From Zhengitettix transpicula (lineage: Eukaryota > Arthropoda > Insecta > Orthoptera > Tetrigidae), in NCBI GenBank assembly GCA_037074705.1, contig CM073594.1:64414509-64478508 (forward strand): a DNA stretch of 64,000 nucleotides. The letters run 5' to 3'. The notes beneath the pieces are model-generated. The model was not told the origin of the DNA. It searched no databases and saw only the letters and a program-made list of their open reading frames with translations. Both the position numbers and the translations under genes were made by a program. Position 1 is the first letter of the stretch, and each line of letters opens with the position of its first letter. Shown here one piece after another: positions 1 through 12,497 of this stretch.

Positions 1-1869
1 GCATCAAGTGAAAACCCTAAAATGAAAATATACGATTAATAAGTATCATTTTTTACATGTAATTCGTAATATAATTTTACTTACATCCTCTCGCGAAACG
101 CTTTAATAGATAATGACACTTGATAATGGAATGACAATCATATGGTACATACAGCTTCCAGGAATCCATGTAAATGTTCGTATTATACGTGTCTAACGCA
201 GAACATAGGAATAATGGATTAACAATAGCTTAATATAAACTTAATTCCGTGTGTAACTTGATTTACTTATGACAGTGTAATTCTTTTAATTGTTTTGTAT
301 AACTTGTAAGATCCGCACCATAATTTAAATTGGAGCTATCCATAGATATTGAAACATTTGTCAAAGCACATAGTCAGCTTTAAATAAAGATATTCGTCAA
401 TGAAACTGTCACGAATCATATTAAGTATTGTTCAAGTAAATGAATATAGTATTGTCAGCGTAAGAAATCGACAGTTTATATAAATTAAATTACGCTAACT
501 TCATCAATTCAAATATATTTCAAAATCAACATTATCCTAAATTTATTTGTGTCTGACGTACAGACCTCAGATAATGTAATCTTTGCTGTATTTCTCAGAC
601 TCGGAATGTGGAATGTTCAATTTTTGTTTATGTTATGAATGTCAAATTATATGATAGTTTAATGGTTTGGTGTTGTGAATTGTGGTGGAACGAGTAGAAG
701 TAAAATAGTTGTTCAGTAAATGTATTCTGGCAGCAAATTAAAGATAGGAATTGTGATTTTTTTCCATTCGTCTAAATTACTCCAGCAAAGCTGTGTTATG
801 GTCTTATTATAGTACTTAAGTAAGTTTGTTTATCAAATTGTTGTTTACCTATATAATTATGATGTATATGCTTTATTATAAACGGTGTGGTACTTATTGG
901 ATTTCGTAACATTGCCAACTCAACTATTATAGTGTATTATCAGTCCAGTTCATAAAAAATAAAATCTTTGTATTTGAGTTTTTTTAAAAACATGATGAAA
1001 CTAAATTTTGCATCATTGAAATTCATGCCATTCAGTCCGATGATAAATGGTAAAATTATCAAGTATGTTTATGTAAGTTGTTTAACCTTTTATTTGGTCA
1101 GGTATTGAATTTAGATGAATAAAAATTAGGTTTTTTAGAAATATTAATTGGATAATAATTACCAGTTGATTATTAAGAAATTCAGTTACCTTTTGTTAAA
1201 GTAATGCACTTATTTCAAGTTATTTCTATAACTTTTCATGGATTGTAACTTAGTGTTCGAACAATTACTAGCCATGTCTCACTTTAATCAGTCATTGGAA
1301 AAATCTGTTACAATTTATGTTTAACTCATTGGTAAATTTGACTTAAGTAAAACATTCCTGTATTCACATGGATCTTAAAATTAATTGTAAGTGTAAGAAT
1401 AGAACATGCACACTATTATTTTTTGTATTGTAATTATTTCCTTTATGCAATTCTAATATTTTCATATATGCGCATGAGTGTTACTGAAAGCCTAGTTGGG
1501 AGAAAATCTGTTTGGTTTGACCCTTATTAGTACAATTTCCATTGTTAATATGATCACTAGGTTTTGGTAATATTTAATGCAGAATTATTTTATGGGGAAA
1601 AAATACATAATTCACACAATGCCCTGTGTGATGTTCCTTTTAGTTCATCAAGTCTTATATAGCTCTTGTTTAAGTAACAACTCAATTTGCCACCAGTGGA
1701 ATTGATGCTGCTGAGGATTTGCATGCTTATCAATTACTGATACTTTGTAGAAATCATATTCTTTATTCTGCAAAATTATGGCAGTATCACATTCATTAGT
1801 GGAACACAATATTGGAAATATGCTCCTATTCACTTACGTTTATAGGAATCTTGTTGAAATATGAGGAAA

Positions 1870-1871
<2 letters not shown>

Positions 1872-1911
<40 letters not shown>
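1872..1911. repeat. (TA)n microsatellite
   Basis: Uninterrupted TA dinucleotide run of about 40 bp in AT-rich non-coding sequence. No gene is disturbed. Confidence 0.95.
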
Positions 1912-1913
<2 letters not shown>

Positions 1914-2862
1914 AATATTATTTATTGTTACTAAATTATTGGACAATATAAATTTTTCTCATATCACTCTGATCTTATGACTAATGTTGACAGATTTTCA
2001 GTTTAATAATACCAATTCTGTCCAAAATTACTTCCATTCGAATATAAATATGGCTTATGAATTCTAAGGAAATTTGGTATTGTTATTAAAACTTTGTTGA
2101 TCATTTCATTGTTATTTGTGATGAAAGTTCTTAAAGTATTGTTGAAACTCTGAGGAAATATTTCCACTCTATTAAAACCAATCCTATATCATTATTTCTG
2201 TTCAGTGTGCCCAAGTAATTTAATCCTAGTTATTTTATTTCAATCAACGTATATAGAAACCTTGAGGTAGATTAATCAATTAATACCTGTCACATAATTC
2301 GGTATTACACAAATATATTAAAACATTACACAGACGGAGGGAAGTCATGTTAAATATTCCAGTTCTGTGATATTTTTTTAGTAAATTTTGATATGCAAGG
2401 GCAATAAATAGTTATTTGTTCAGTATTTTGTCAAGTTGACCTTGTCATTTGCATTGTGATATTGTTCTTGTTTATTTTTCATGAACTTTTTTTATCTCAC
2501 CATAATTTTCTTGTATGATATTATAATCTCATATATTATCTTGACCTACTATTGTGTATTGGTCAGCATCACACAAATCACAGATTTCCGGTGTTCTAAT
2601 TATAGCATGATCAGAATACTGGGGTTAACACTGGCCACATGTTACTCATAAATCCAGAATGTTTCATAAAAGATTACAGTCATCCCGGCAGATCAATGGG
2701 CTATAGCACGAAGGAGAGAGAGATATGAATTATGTGTTTTGCAATTAACACCGAAGTAAATGCAGCTCTCATTCGAAGACAGATTTTATTATTCTTTGTG
2801 ACCAAAATCTGAATGCTAGGCCACATTGGAATCTCTTCGTTTGACTAATTTTGGTTGAGCGT

Positions 2863-3155
2863 TCCATTGTCTGGTTTTAATATATTAAAATAGGAAGAAA
2901 AAATAGAGTGAAAGAGAAATGTGTTATCAAAGAAAATGAAGTTGCAAAATACCTCTGTTGTATTCAGGAAATAAGGCAGAATAGTTGAGAGAATTGGTAC
3001 ATTATTCCCTAAACTTATGTTCTGTATTCCCTGACAACAAACATAGCTATGTTTTTGGAAACTGCAGTTTTTTCACTACATCTTTGATTTCACATTTCTC
3101 TTTCACTCCATTTTTTCTTCCTATTTATTTTTCTCTTAAAACCAGTCAAGCAATG
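2863..3155. repeat. Inverted-repeat (foldback/MITE-like) element
   Basis: Arms at about 2863-2932 and 3082-3155 are imperfect reverse complements. Each carries the block ggaagaaaaaat(a/g)gagtgaaag followed by agaaatgtg, and the similarity extends outward through a ccattg...ctggttttaa segment. The ~150-bp spacer has no coding content. The shape fits a small non-autonomous DNA element or a foldback; I see no obvious target-site duplication. Confidence 0.7.
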
Positions 3156-5778
3156 TAACACCTGACCGAACCAAATGTTAAATCCGCCGTTGTCATAAAA
3201 TTATTCTACTTGAATTGGACTGATCCAATCAGATTATTGCTAATATAGCACTAACATTTGGTGCCAAGCCTCTCGATAATGTAGACCAACCGAGATTTTT
3301 TCTCTATTCCCTCGAGCTTTGGTTCACCGTTTCGTACGTGTTTTCTTCTTTCTCCTCACTTATTTTAGTAGTTCTCAGTGTCTCTCTTGGTTATCTCATC
3401 CGTCCGTACTCTTTATCTCCAATTCACCCCTCAGCATTTTTGTGTTAGCGCGTCATCTCACGCGCCTGTTCAGCTAAAACAAATAGTACCTCCGAAATAC
3501 TCAGGCTCGTCTTCCAAAAAATGCGCTGCAATTCATTCGGTGGGTGAAAGACGTGAATTTAAATGACTCATTACTGAAAAAAAAATTGCTAAGCGACCCT
3601 TCCAATTATTGACTTAAATCACAAGTACAATTTCAATTAATCCAAGTAATGCTGTTTTTCTGGCAAGTGTATCAAACAATAAACCCGAATACTTGTCGCG
3701 ATCCTAATGGCTTTACAATTTCCAGTGAAATAGTAATTTTAGTCATATATTCCATAGAGTCTTGTTTAGTGCTGGGCCGAAATAGTGTATTGCCAACAAT
3801 ACAACGACAAAAGTTCCTAACAGTCGTAACTATAATGTTAACGATTTACATTTCTTCTCATTAATTTTCACAATGCTTCCAACTTGCATCTTAGTCATCA
3901 CTTGCATATCTTTCGAAAACTCCCATAAGTAAGTTAGTCGGAAAACATTGCTTTGCTGTTTACGCGTCACATTTATTTTATTATTGTGTGGTTGTAAATT
4001 ATATTGTCGGAAAATAAAATGTTTTCTTCATTTTTTTTCTACCCGAGGGACCTGTTTGATTTAGCGCGCACTCATAATTTGGACGTGAAACGTTTTGTAC
4101 TTATTTCAATTGTCATTTCCACGTTTCCGGATGACGATGAGTGTGATTCACGCGCTGTTGTGGCGGTACGAAGGCTCCGGGAATACCCGAGAACCTTGAG
4201 GAGGGGAGCAAACTTACAGTTGGATAGCGGTGAGGGACCCGCCCAGTTGAAAATAGAACTCAACGTTGTTTTGTTTTGATGAATGTGGAACTGAGTATCG
4301 CAAAAGCTAATAAATAGCAACATTAAGGTAAAAAATCATATATATTAGATAGGTAGACACATTTATTCAATTGCATTAGCAAAGCCCGATGGTGATAAGG
4401 AATCGCACACAAAATAAGGAAGGGAAAAATCATCATAGTTACATTACACCTACAAAACTAGATACCAGTAAAGATAAACTTATATGTGACGGACCACCGT
4501 TCTCTTAAATTCACTGCACTGCTATGTCTCCTTTTTTTACCTAGTTACATTAACAAATTTTCTATTCACAAGTCATTAATACAATTTTAATTGTTTCATA
4601 CTCTGTGGGCACACTGCTAGCACCAATAACAGGTTGGTTTTTCCAATCCCGAATGTTTTTGTTGAAGAATGAATATTTCCCAATGTCATCTCGTGTGACT
4701 AGTCTTTCATGACTGATTGCTTCTAGACCTGTAAGTTGGAGGTAAAAGACAACTGTAAACATTTGTCCAGATTGGTTTGTTATGGGTGTGCCCTGAATAA
4801 TGTACGAAATCTAGCTCATTTTGTTCTTCTCATTTTCCATAATTCTACAAGATAATTCATAGTTCTTTTCTGAATTTCGTCCAGTGTCTGAATGTGCTTA
4901 TTCCTATATGGATCCTGACCAGTAGCACCATGCTCTTGATTTAAATATTAATAATGGTGAGTGGGGGTGGAATCCAAATATATTGTTTTTGCATATGCAG
5001 CCCCCCTTCCCTGGTCAACAGATAACCACTAGGCAGCATGAGACTTAACCCCTCCTCTAAAACCATAACTTCGCTACCTTGTAATGGCTTCTCTGCTTTC
5101 ATGCCTCAAAATAACAATCATAATAATGATTCACAATATCTACATCATCATGACCATCATTTGGGTATACCATTGACAGTATTGGAATTAGCCACATGTG
5201 AATTCTGGGAGTGGGACAGGAAACAGCTGTGAAATATGTTTGAATGAAGTGTCATGTGATGGTCCACCCTCATATGGAACAGTAAGGTGGAGTAAACGTG
5301 TTGTGGCGAAGCATGTAAAAGATTTCCATGAAAAGCAATCAATTGAGTATAGTGTGTTATTTATTCACATAATTTTTTACTGTTTATTGGCTAATTCATC
5401 AGCTATTTGTTAATTTTAAACTAATTGTATTTATATTATACATATTGTATTTATATTTTAACTCCAAGTAGATTGGTCTAAAAGTGCTTTTTTGTACACT
5501 TCTGTGTTTAGCCCCAAATTGATTAATGTAATTTGTAACTATTGTTTCTACTGTTGAAAAGTTTGTGTGTTATTATTGGCATTTCAATTTGTGTTTTATG
5601 ATATTTCATAGTTACTTATACTTCCCCATTGTCATCCAAATTTCATCAAATATAATTTTTCAAGTGAAACAGAAATCAATTCAATTGAATCTGTAGAAAT
5701 TTTTATCATACTTAATTAACTAATTTCTAAATATTCACTTTATTTGCAGGCAGCAGAATTACTCTTACGTTAATTATT

Positions 5779-8700
5779 ATGTATAATAATAAGGACATGG
5801 ATGGTGAAAATCTCTGTTCTAAGAAAATTGATATTGTTGAAAATGGTGTGAACCATAACTTGTTGAATGCCATGAAATTGTTGCATTCAGAATATGAAAA
5901 ATGGGCAAAAGCCAATGGTAATAATTTTTCATTGATATCAGAGTCAATTGTTGATGGCCAAATAAATTTAGAATTTTTGATTGACTCTGAAACAAAGTTT
6001 AAAATAATATGTCCATCAGGCTACCCAAATTACGAAGACAATTTCTTTGTGGAATCTTCATCCCATGATTTGTGGTGCAACTGCTTAAATGAATTTATCC
6101 TAGATTCAAATAAAAAGCATACACTTGATGTTATTCTGAATAAAGCACATTCGTTGTATTTCAAAAATTCACACACGACACTTGACTCAAGCTCAAGTGA
6201 TTCAGAGACAGATGGAGAAGAGTATTTACTTATTGATGATTGTGATTCAGAGGAACGCATGTATGAAGAAAAGAAGAAGCTCTGGCGTCAAAAAGAGTCT
6301 TTTATAAGAGCCTCAAACCAAAAGCCAAAAACATCTGACATGTTCCAGGGAACTGTTAAAGATCATCCCCAACAGGTGTTTAGCAATTCTGCAGCTTCCG
6401 GAATTCTGACAAATGATTTGGTTAACATTATGAAATCTGCCAAAGTAACAGGAATAAATGCTGATCCTGTTGAAGATAACATATATCAGTGGTTTGTTTA
6501 CCTTTCAGGATTCAATCCTGAAGGAAATTTATCGAAGGACCTACAAAAGGTTCTTGAAATGTATGGATATAATTACATTCAGCTTCAGCTTGACTTTAAA
6601 ATGGATTTATATCCATTTTACCCTCCAGGTGTAAAAGTTGTGAGACCAAGATTTTCAGGATCGACGATGTTACCTGTACAAGGATTAAATCTGTTCAAAT
6701 TATCAAATTGGAACCCAGCCAGAGACATGAAATCAGTTTTGGAAGAAGTGAAACAACATTTGGAAAATGTGAGGCTTGATGTTAAAAGTTCACGCAATGA
6801 TCGTAACATCTTCCCAGAAACGTCCTATTTTGATATTGAGAATCATTTGCTGACATTAGCCTGTGTCAGTGAAACTTCACCAAATAATTTGAGCTATGAA
6901 GTTAAGAGTGCAAATATCAATCTCAAAAAAGAGCTTCTAAGAAGTCAGTTCCCTTCCGGAATTGGATTTAGTTCTGACAACCATACAGGTTGGGACATAA
7001 ATGCATATAATGCTGCCCAAAAAGAAAAAGACAAACAAATAGAATCTGTTTTGAAAAAAATTCTTTTTGAACTTGCTAAAACGTGCAATTTAAACCTGAA
7101 CAACATAGTGACCAAAACTATATCACCAGATTCAGAAGTGACTTTTTGCAGTTTTAGTTCCATTGTTTGTAATTCTGAAACTTTGGGAAAAGAAAATGTA
7201 GAAAGTAATGACTGCAAAGCAGATGACTCTGTCAGTTTTGATACAGGTACATTCACAAACACAATTGATTTACTTACTAATATAATACACGACTCTGTGC
7301 TCATACCATTCATCCAGATCAAAATGAGAGTTGATTCATTTCTTGAAATAAGCCAGCATACCAGAGTTTACCTGTATATTGTAAACATTATAAAAATACT
7401 TGCATCACAGCCTCAGTTGGCTCTACTTCTTTATGATGCTACTGACGAAGAAAATGCTGTATACAGTTTAGTCAAAAAACTGGAGAATGAAGTGAAATGT
7501 ATTTTGGTCAGAATAAATAAGACATCTGCTAATGGAAACATTCCAAAATCACGGAAAGCTAAAGAAGATGTGCCCATTAATAAGGAGCCACCTTCAACAT
7601 ATGTGCAGTTTGAAGAAGAGGCACTTGCTCGAGAATTTTATAGCATGATCGACACAGTCACTACAGCTTTGACAAACATCGGCATACTTCCAAGCAGTAG
7701 CTCAACTAAGGGTGATGAAAGGCACACTGCATCCCCTGTGTTGTCACCAACACAGAAGACAGACATTTCTGAACAATATAAAGAAGCCCTGAAAGATCTT
7801 CAGTTTGTTTGCAGTGATATTGAAGGTATGTTCAATATTTATAATGCAGTTTGGATTTTCCTCACAGACACGACAAAACCTTTTATTTATATTTTCTCAC
7901 ATCACATGCATGTTCTCTACATATCAGTATTATTTACTACTTTCCTTCATTGAAAAACTGAAATTATAATAATGTATTCTCTAAACAGATTTAAAAATTA
8001 GGATCCTTTCTGCATTTACTTATCCTTCACGTTAGCGAATCATTTAAATTGCCTATTTATTATTAATCATAACTTTTTTAGAACTTTCCTATACTGAAAC
8101 AATTTTTTTATTTCTTGTACTGTACTCCAAAGGTCAAAATTATAGATTAAATATATCCCTATTCTGCTTTTGTATTTCTAAGTAGACAACTTTCTAATTA
8201 TTATTCAATTTACATTTGAAAATGTAGAGCTTTTGTTGATATGTACGATAGTGATATAATTGATATTCAAATCTGTATTAGAAAAGTGTATATGAAAAAA
8301 TAATTGATAAATTTTGTCACTTGTTTTGGTGTAACTGTTTGAATCTAGTGGTTACAAGTTTTTTTACTCTCTAAATATTTTTCATCATTTGTTAGCTTCT
8401 TGTCTGTAGAATGTTATTTTCAACATTAGTTAGTATTAGTGTCCTTGTATTTTTTAATAAGTCACTGTGCATAAAAACATTTACATTTAGATGTGTATAA
8501 TAAATACTTCATAGTTTTTTCAATTATAACTGTATTTGATGCATGTATTGATTGTTTTCATTTGGGAACCATTTATAACAAAATATTGATCCTGATTCAG
8601 CTTTCTTTAAATTTTACTGGGCTTCTGTTAATAGTTTTTTTTTCATGTAACACATTCAGTACCAGCACATTTTCCATTGCCTTTTTTTTAAAAAAAAAAC

Positions 8701-11700
8701 AGTTATGTTCCATTTTTGTAGCACTAGAAAGTAAAATTTAAAGCATCGCTACCCCAAAACACTGTGAATTGGCTTGAATAAAATCATGTTTGTTAAGTAT
8801 GTTGATGTCCATCAACGAATTGCCTTCCCAGTATATTTTGAGGATCTGTTACATATTACTAAGAATTGAACTTTGGTGACTATCACCATGATAACATTTT
8901 TGTGTACTGACAACATTGAATCTAAGTCAGTGGCTGAAAATAATATTAGAATATGTGAACAGTTTTTCAACTATCCTTTCAGTCTTTATTTTGTAGATAA
9001 CACACACATTTTAACTCTTATCCATTCTAAATGATATTGAGATCCATCTGTTATTTTATTTGTCTTTTATTTTGATGTATTTTGGCCTGCACGCAGCTAG
9101 ATTGTCGCTTGAGCTTACGTTCAGTTGCCTGTTATTTTTAGTGGATGGTGCGTGTGCACATCACTTCAGCAAGATTTTTAAAAAAGCCATACATCCCCAT
9201 TCTTCGCAGGTGACGAGGATAGCTCAGGAAATGGTTTCCTTGCAAACTTCTCTTCCCCTTGATGCCAGATCCGCCATTTTTATATGCACAGTAAGTCACA
9301 TTTTAAATCCTTGTATTAAACTCTGTGCTTTATATCGTTTCCATTGTACTCTGATAACTTGCCGGTTACTGAAATATATTTTGTTTTGGTTGTAATTGTG
9401 TAGTTTTAGTCATTGGAAGGTAAATATATATTACTTTTGGAATTGTGAGCTTTATTTTGTTGTTCGTCATTTTTTAGTTTGTAGGTTGCTTCCTCTATAT
9501 GTAAAAATTTACCTTTTATTTGCTAGTATATTATTAATTTCTAAGTTTAAATATTATGGTTTACTGTTCTCTATTGGATTCTAAAATACCAACACAATAC
9601 AGTGTATTATTTCTACTGTTCAGTTTACTTTGGTCACTATGAAATATTATTTTCTATAGCTTTGTTTTTGTAATAATTATGGCCTCAAAGACAAATTTAG
9701 ATTACAAAGTAATAGAGGACTTGGTAAGTTGTTATTTTAAATCTGTAATTTTGGAGGAATACTATGAGATTTATTTTCCTTAGTCAAATTTCCAGAAAAA
9801 TTATAGTGATTCCTGATTCATTTTTTCTTAGTGTACATCATCTTGCCAGAATAAATACAAAAGAATTGACACAATAGAATCAGACGTTGTGTAAGTCTTT
9901 AAATATTACTACTCAAGCTTATGAATTACATTTTGCAGTCATCATCTTACAGGTACAAAAACCTTCAACTATAGATGTTGCATTAATAGCTCTTCATCAA
10001 ATAACATTCACAGATCAAGTGATATTATAGTGTGATGTGTACTAATATATTTCTATTAATACTCTACAGGATATTTTTTTTTATGTAACCTTGTACCTTT
10101 ATAGAATTTGTAAAATATTACCAAATTTTTTAATATATCAACACTGTGGAGTTGTTTGGCACTCTTAAAAGATTAATTATGATGCTGTCTTTCAAATGTC
10201 TTCTAATATTGATCTTATAATCCAAAGTAACAATTACTAAATCCTTATTTATCTAGGGAGTTATGATGTATAAAGCACATTATTCACATGTGATAATTTC
10301 CCCAAGTACATTGACAGACCAAGTTATTGCATATTAAATTCCAATAATTCCTACTTAACCTGCTTAATTTAACCCCATTATATATTTACAAATTCATCAA
10401 TGTAAAATTTGTAAGTGAATTTTCTTTTATTTATGGCTTTAAAATCGATGAATTATTTCCTGTTCCAGGATGATGCAAAGTTCACCTTGTTACGTGCACT
10501 TATAACTGGGTAAGCCGACAGTTTTGCATTTTTACTAATTTATTTGTTAAAGAAATTATAACTACCTACATCGAAATGATCATGTAAGTTATGATAAGTA
10601 TTTTGTTTATATCAGGATCCCAGTAAATTCCATGCTTCATAATACTATTAATTTTTTTCAAGAAGATGGTGACATTGTATAGTTGTGAGCTTATTTGTTA
10701 TAATAATTAATTGTAAGTAGAGTATTTGATCAATATTTTCCTTTAACACCTTTCATTATGTTTAATCAAATTAATTAATTTGAATATATGTTGTGATTGC
10801 TGTAACCTGCAATAACCTTCAATACTATATTAATTAGATGAGTAAAGATTTTGTTTGATTTTGCTTCTGTAGTATGGTGAATTCTTGGAATTCCAACCAT
10901 TGAAGATTGGATGAAGTTCACGAAATTTCAATGGCCAGCCACCGCTATTGTTCAGGTGAAGTGTCGTGCATTGGGCAGTGGTGTCAGTTTAATCATTTCT
11001 AAAAGTGTCTTATTCCACTCAAAGGAAATGACAGGGTCCAACATTGAAACATTGTGGACTTCACACAGTCTTACTAAAATGTTAATGTTGGCCTGACTGC
11101 TTTTTAGAGTAGTTGCAGTATTTTGTAGTTTTGACTCCTTCTGAAACATGCTAATTTCTGATTGAACAGCCCAGAAGGCACGCCATATTCCGGGGGCTGC
11201 TTCCTTTTCGATATATTCTTCCCCAAGGAATATCCATTCCAGCCTCCATTAGTTCATTTCTGTACTACTGGTGGAGGTCACGTAACTTTCAATCCCAACC
11301 TCTACTCATGTGGGAAAGTATGTTTGTCATTGTTGGGAACTTGGAGCGGAAAGCAAGGCGAACACTGGGTTCCAACTTCTACTTTACTTCAGGTAAGCTA
11401 TAAAAGAAGATTAGTACATTAAAAAATTTATGAATTTATTAATATCTACTACAAAATGTGAGCAATTATAATACAATTCTCTTTAATCTTGACCACTTTA
11501 AAAGTAAGTGACATTTTTATCTACATTTATTGAAATGCCAATATGGAAATGTAGTTAATAAATCAGATGTGTATTCTTACTGAGGGAACAAAAGGGTTTA
11601 TATGAAGTTGTAAATAACTTGGAGGGAGGGCATGAGAGTCTGAAAGAATCATAATAAATAATGAGGAATTTATTGTGGAGAGCTTCAAGTATTGTAACTT

Positions 11701-12453
11701 TGCACTTAATAAAACTTTGTTCCTGACTTTATGCTTTTTATTTCATATAATCTGTACTTTAATTTTTTTCATATTGTCATTTCCTGCTGACAGTAAATCA
11801 GTCTATTTAGTGTACTTTTTGAAAATCACTAATTTGTTTTTCAGGTGCTTGTTTCAATACAAAGTCTTATTTTGGTACCAGAGCCATTCTACAACGAGCC
11901 TGGATTCGAAGCCTTCTTTGGAAAACCTGCTGGCAATGCCAAAAGTTTAGCTTACAATTATGGTGTTTTAGTAAATACCATCACACATGCAATGATCTCA
12001 ACTCTGAAGCGGCCACCGTCCTGTTTCAGGAAAGTCATCAGGACTCATTTCCAAATAAAGAAGAAACTAATTTTAGAGGTACAAATTTATTTCCTTAATT
12101 TTATTACTATATTGCAAACTATTTTCCAGTCCAATTATACTATGCTTCTATGTTTAGTGCTATAGTTTTGTCTTGTTCTACATCAGTTCATAATTGCACT
12201 TACAATTTCTCCTTTTACTCAACATTGTATGTATTTCATAATTAGTATTATATATAATAAAATTAAGGTTATTAAAATAGTTCACTGATTTTGATTCCCA
12301 TTTCCTGAATGACTCTAATTGGTGGACATTTCATTCTAACTCCAGGAAATTCAAGAATTCGCCAATCAGTACCCTGGGGAAAAAGATTCTCTCATCAAGG
12401 CTTACAAAGAGTTGAAATCAGAATTTTCAAAACTTCCACATTATCACCCTTAG
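5779..12453 (+). CDS. Large E2 ubiquitin-conjugating enzyme, BIRC6/UBE2O class, with tandem UBC-like domains
   Basis: Predicted 933-aa protein from six exons: 5779-7825, 9142-9290, 10469-10509, 11170-11392, 11845-12078 and 12346-12453. All junctions are GT-AG and the phases fit exactly (2802 nt). An N-terminal segment (about residues 26-125) looks RWD/UBE2Q-like. It is followed by a Ser/Asp/Glu-rich linker, then a UBC-like fold (about 213-335, with YPFYPPGVKVV) that shows no evident catalytic cysteine. A helical region (about 490-680) leads to the catalytic UBC domain (about 700-900). The active site reads FNPNLY then GKVCLSLLGTW, with the predicted thioester cysteine at 797. The C-terminal domain closely resembles BIRC6 and UBE2O, including the LLQVLVSIQSLILVPEP helix, but no BIR repeat is present in the exons seen. 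The frame stays open from the ATG at 5779 back to the acceptor at 5749, so an upstream start is possible. Function is inferred: ubiquitin transfer, perhaps E3-independent as in BIRC6 and UBE2O. Exon structure is firm; orthology is less so. Confidence 0.9.
10469..10509 (+). other. 41-nt micro-exon of the E2 gene
   Basis: Very short internal exon flanked by ttccag and gtaagc. It encodes DDAKFTLLRALITG (the last Gly is split), the UBC beta-strand just before the conserved P-x-GTPY segment. It aligns with the equivalent BIRC6 segment ending in ITG, and both phases fit. It is listed separately because it is too short for ORF scans and easily missed. Confidence 0.88.
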
Positions 12454-12491
12454 AAGAAGTTGACAATTCCAAGAAGTAAAAAATTGTTTAC

Positions 12492-12497
12492 AATAAA
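12492..12497 (+). terminator. Poly(A) signal AATAAA of the E2 gene
   Basis: First canonical AATAAA after the E2 stop codon, 39 nt downstream. Further AT-rich sequence follows, so longer 3' UTRs are possible. Confidence 0.5.

Larger units (their letters stand above)
1..5749. other. Non-coding region upstream of the E2 gene
   Basis: No convincing coding exon is visible: open frames are short, AT-driven and resemble no family I recognise. The stretch holds a (TA)n tract near 1.87 kb and an inverted-repeat element at 2.86-3.16 kb. A locally GC-richer patch around 4.14-4.25 kb contains a possible donor (gcg then gtgagg near 4230). It could be the promoter and untranslated first exon of the E2 gene, because that gene's first coding exon begins at a clear acceptor at 5749. 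The promoter assignment is inference; transcript data would decide it. Confidence 0.5.

Noticed and set aside
4004..4323. Overlapping ~90-codon ORFs on both strands at 4.0-4.3 kb
   Set aside because: No domain and both strands open; better explained as a promoter/first-exon GC patch.
6945..7322. 125-codon minus-strand ORF within E2 exon 1
   Set aside because: Shadow of the long coding exon on the opposite strand.
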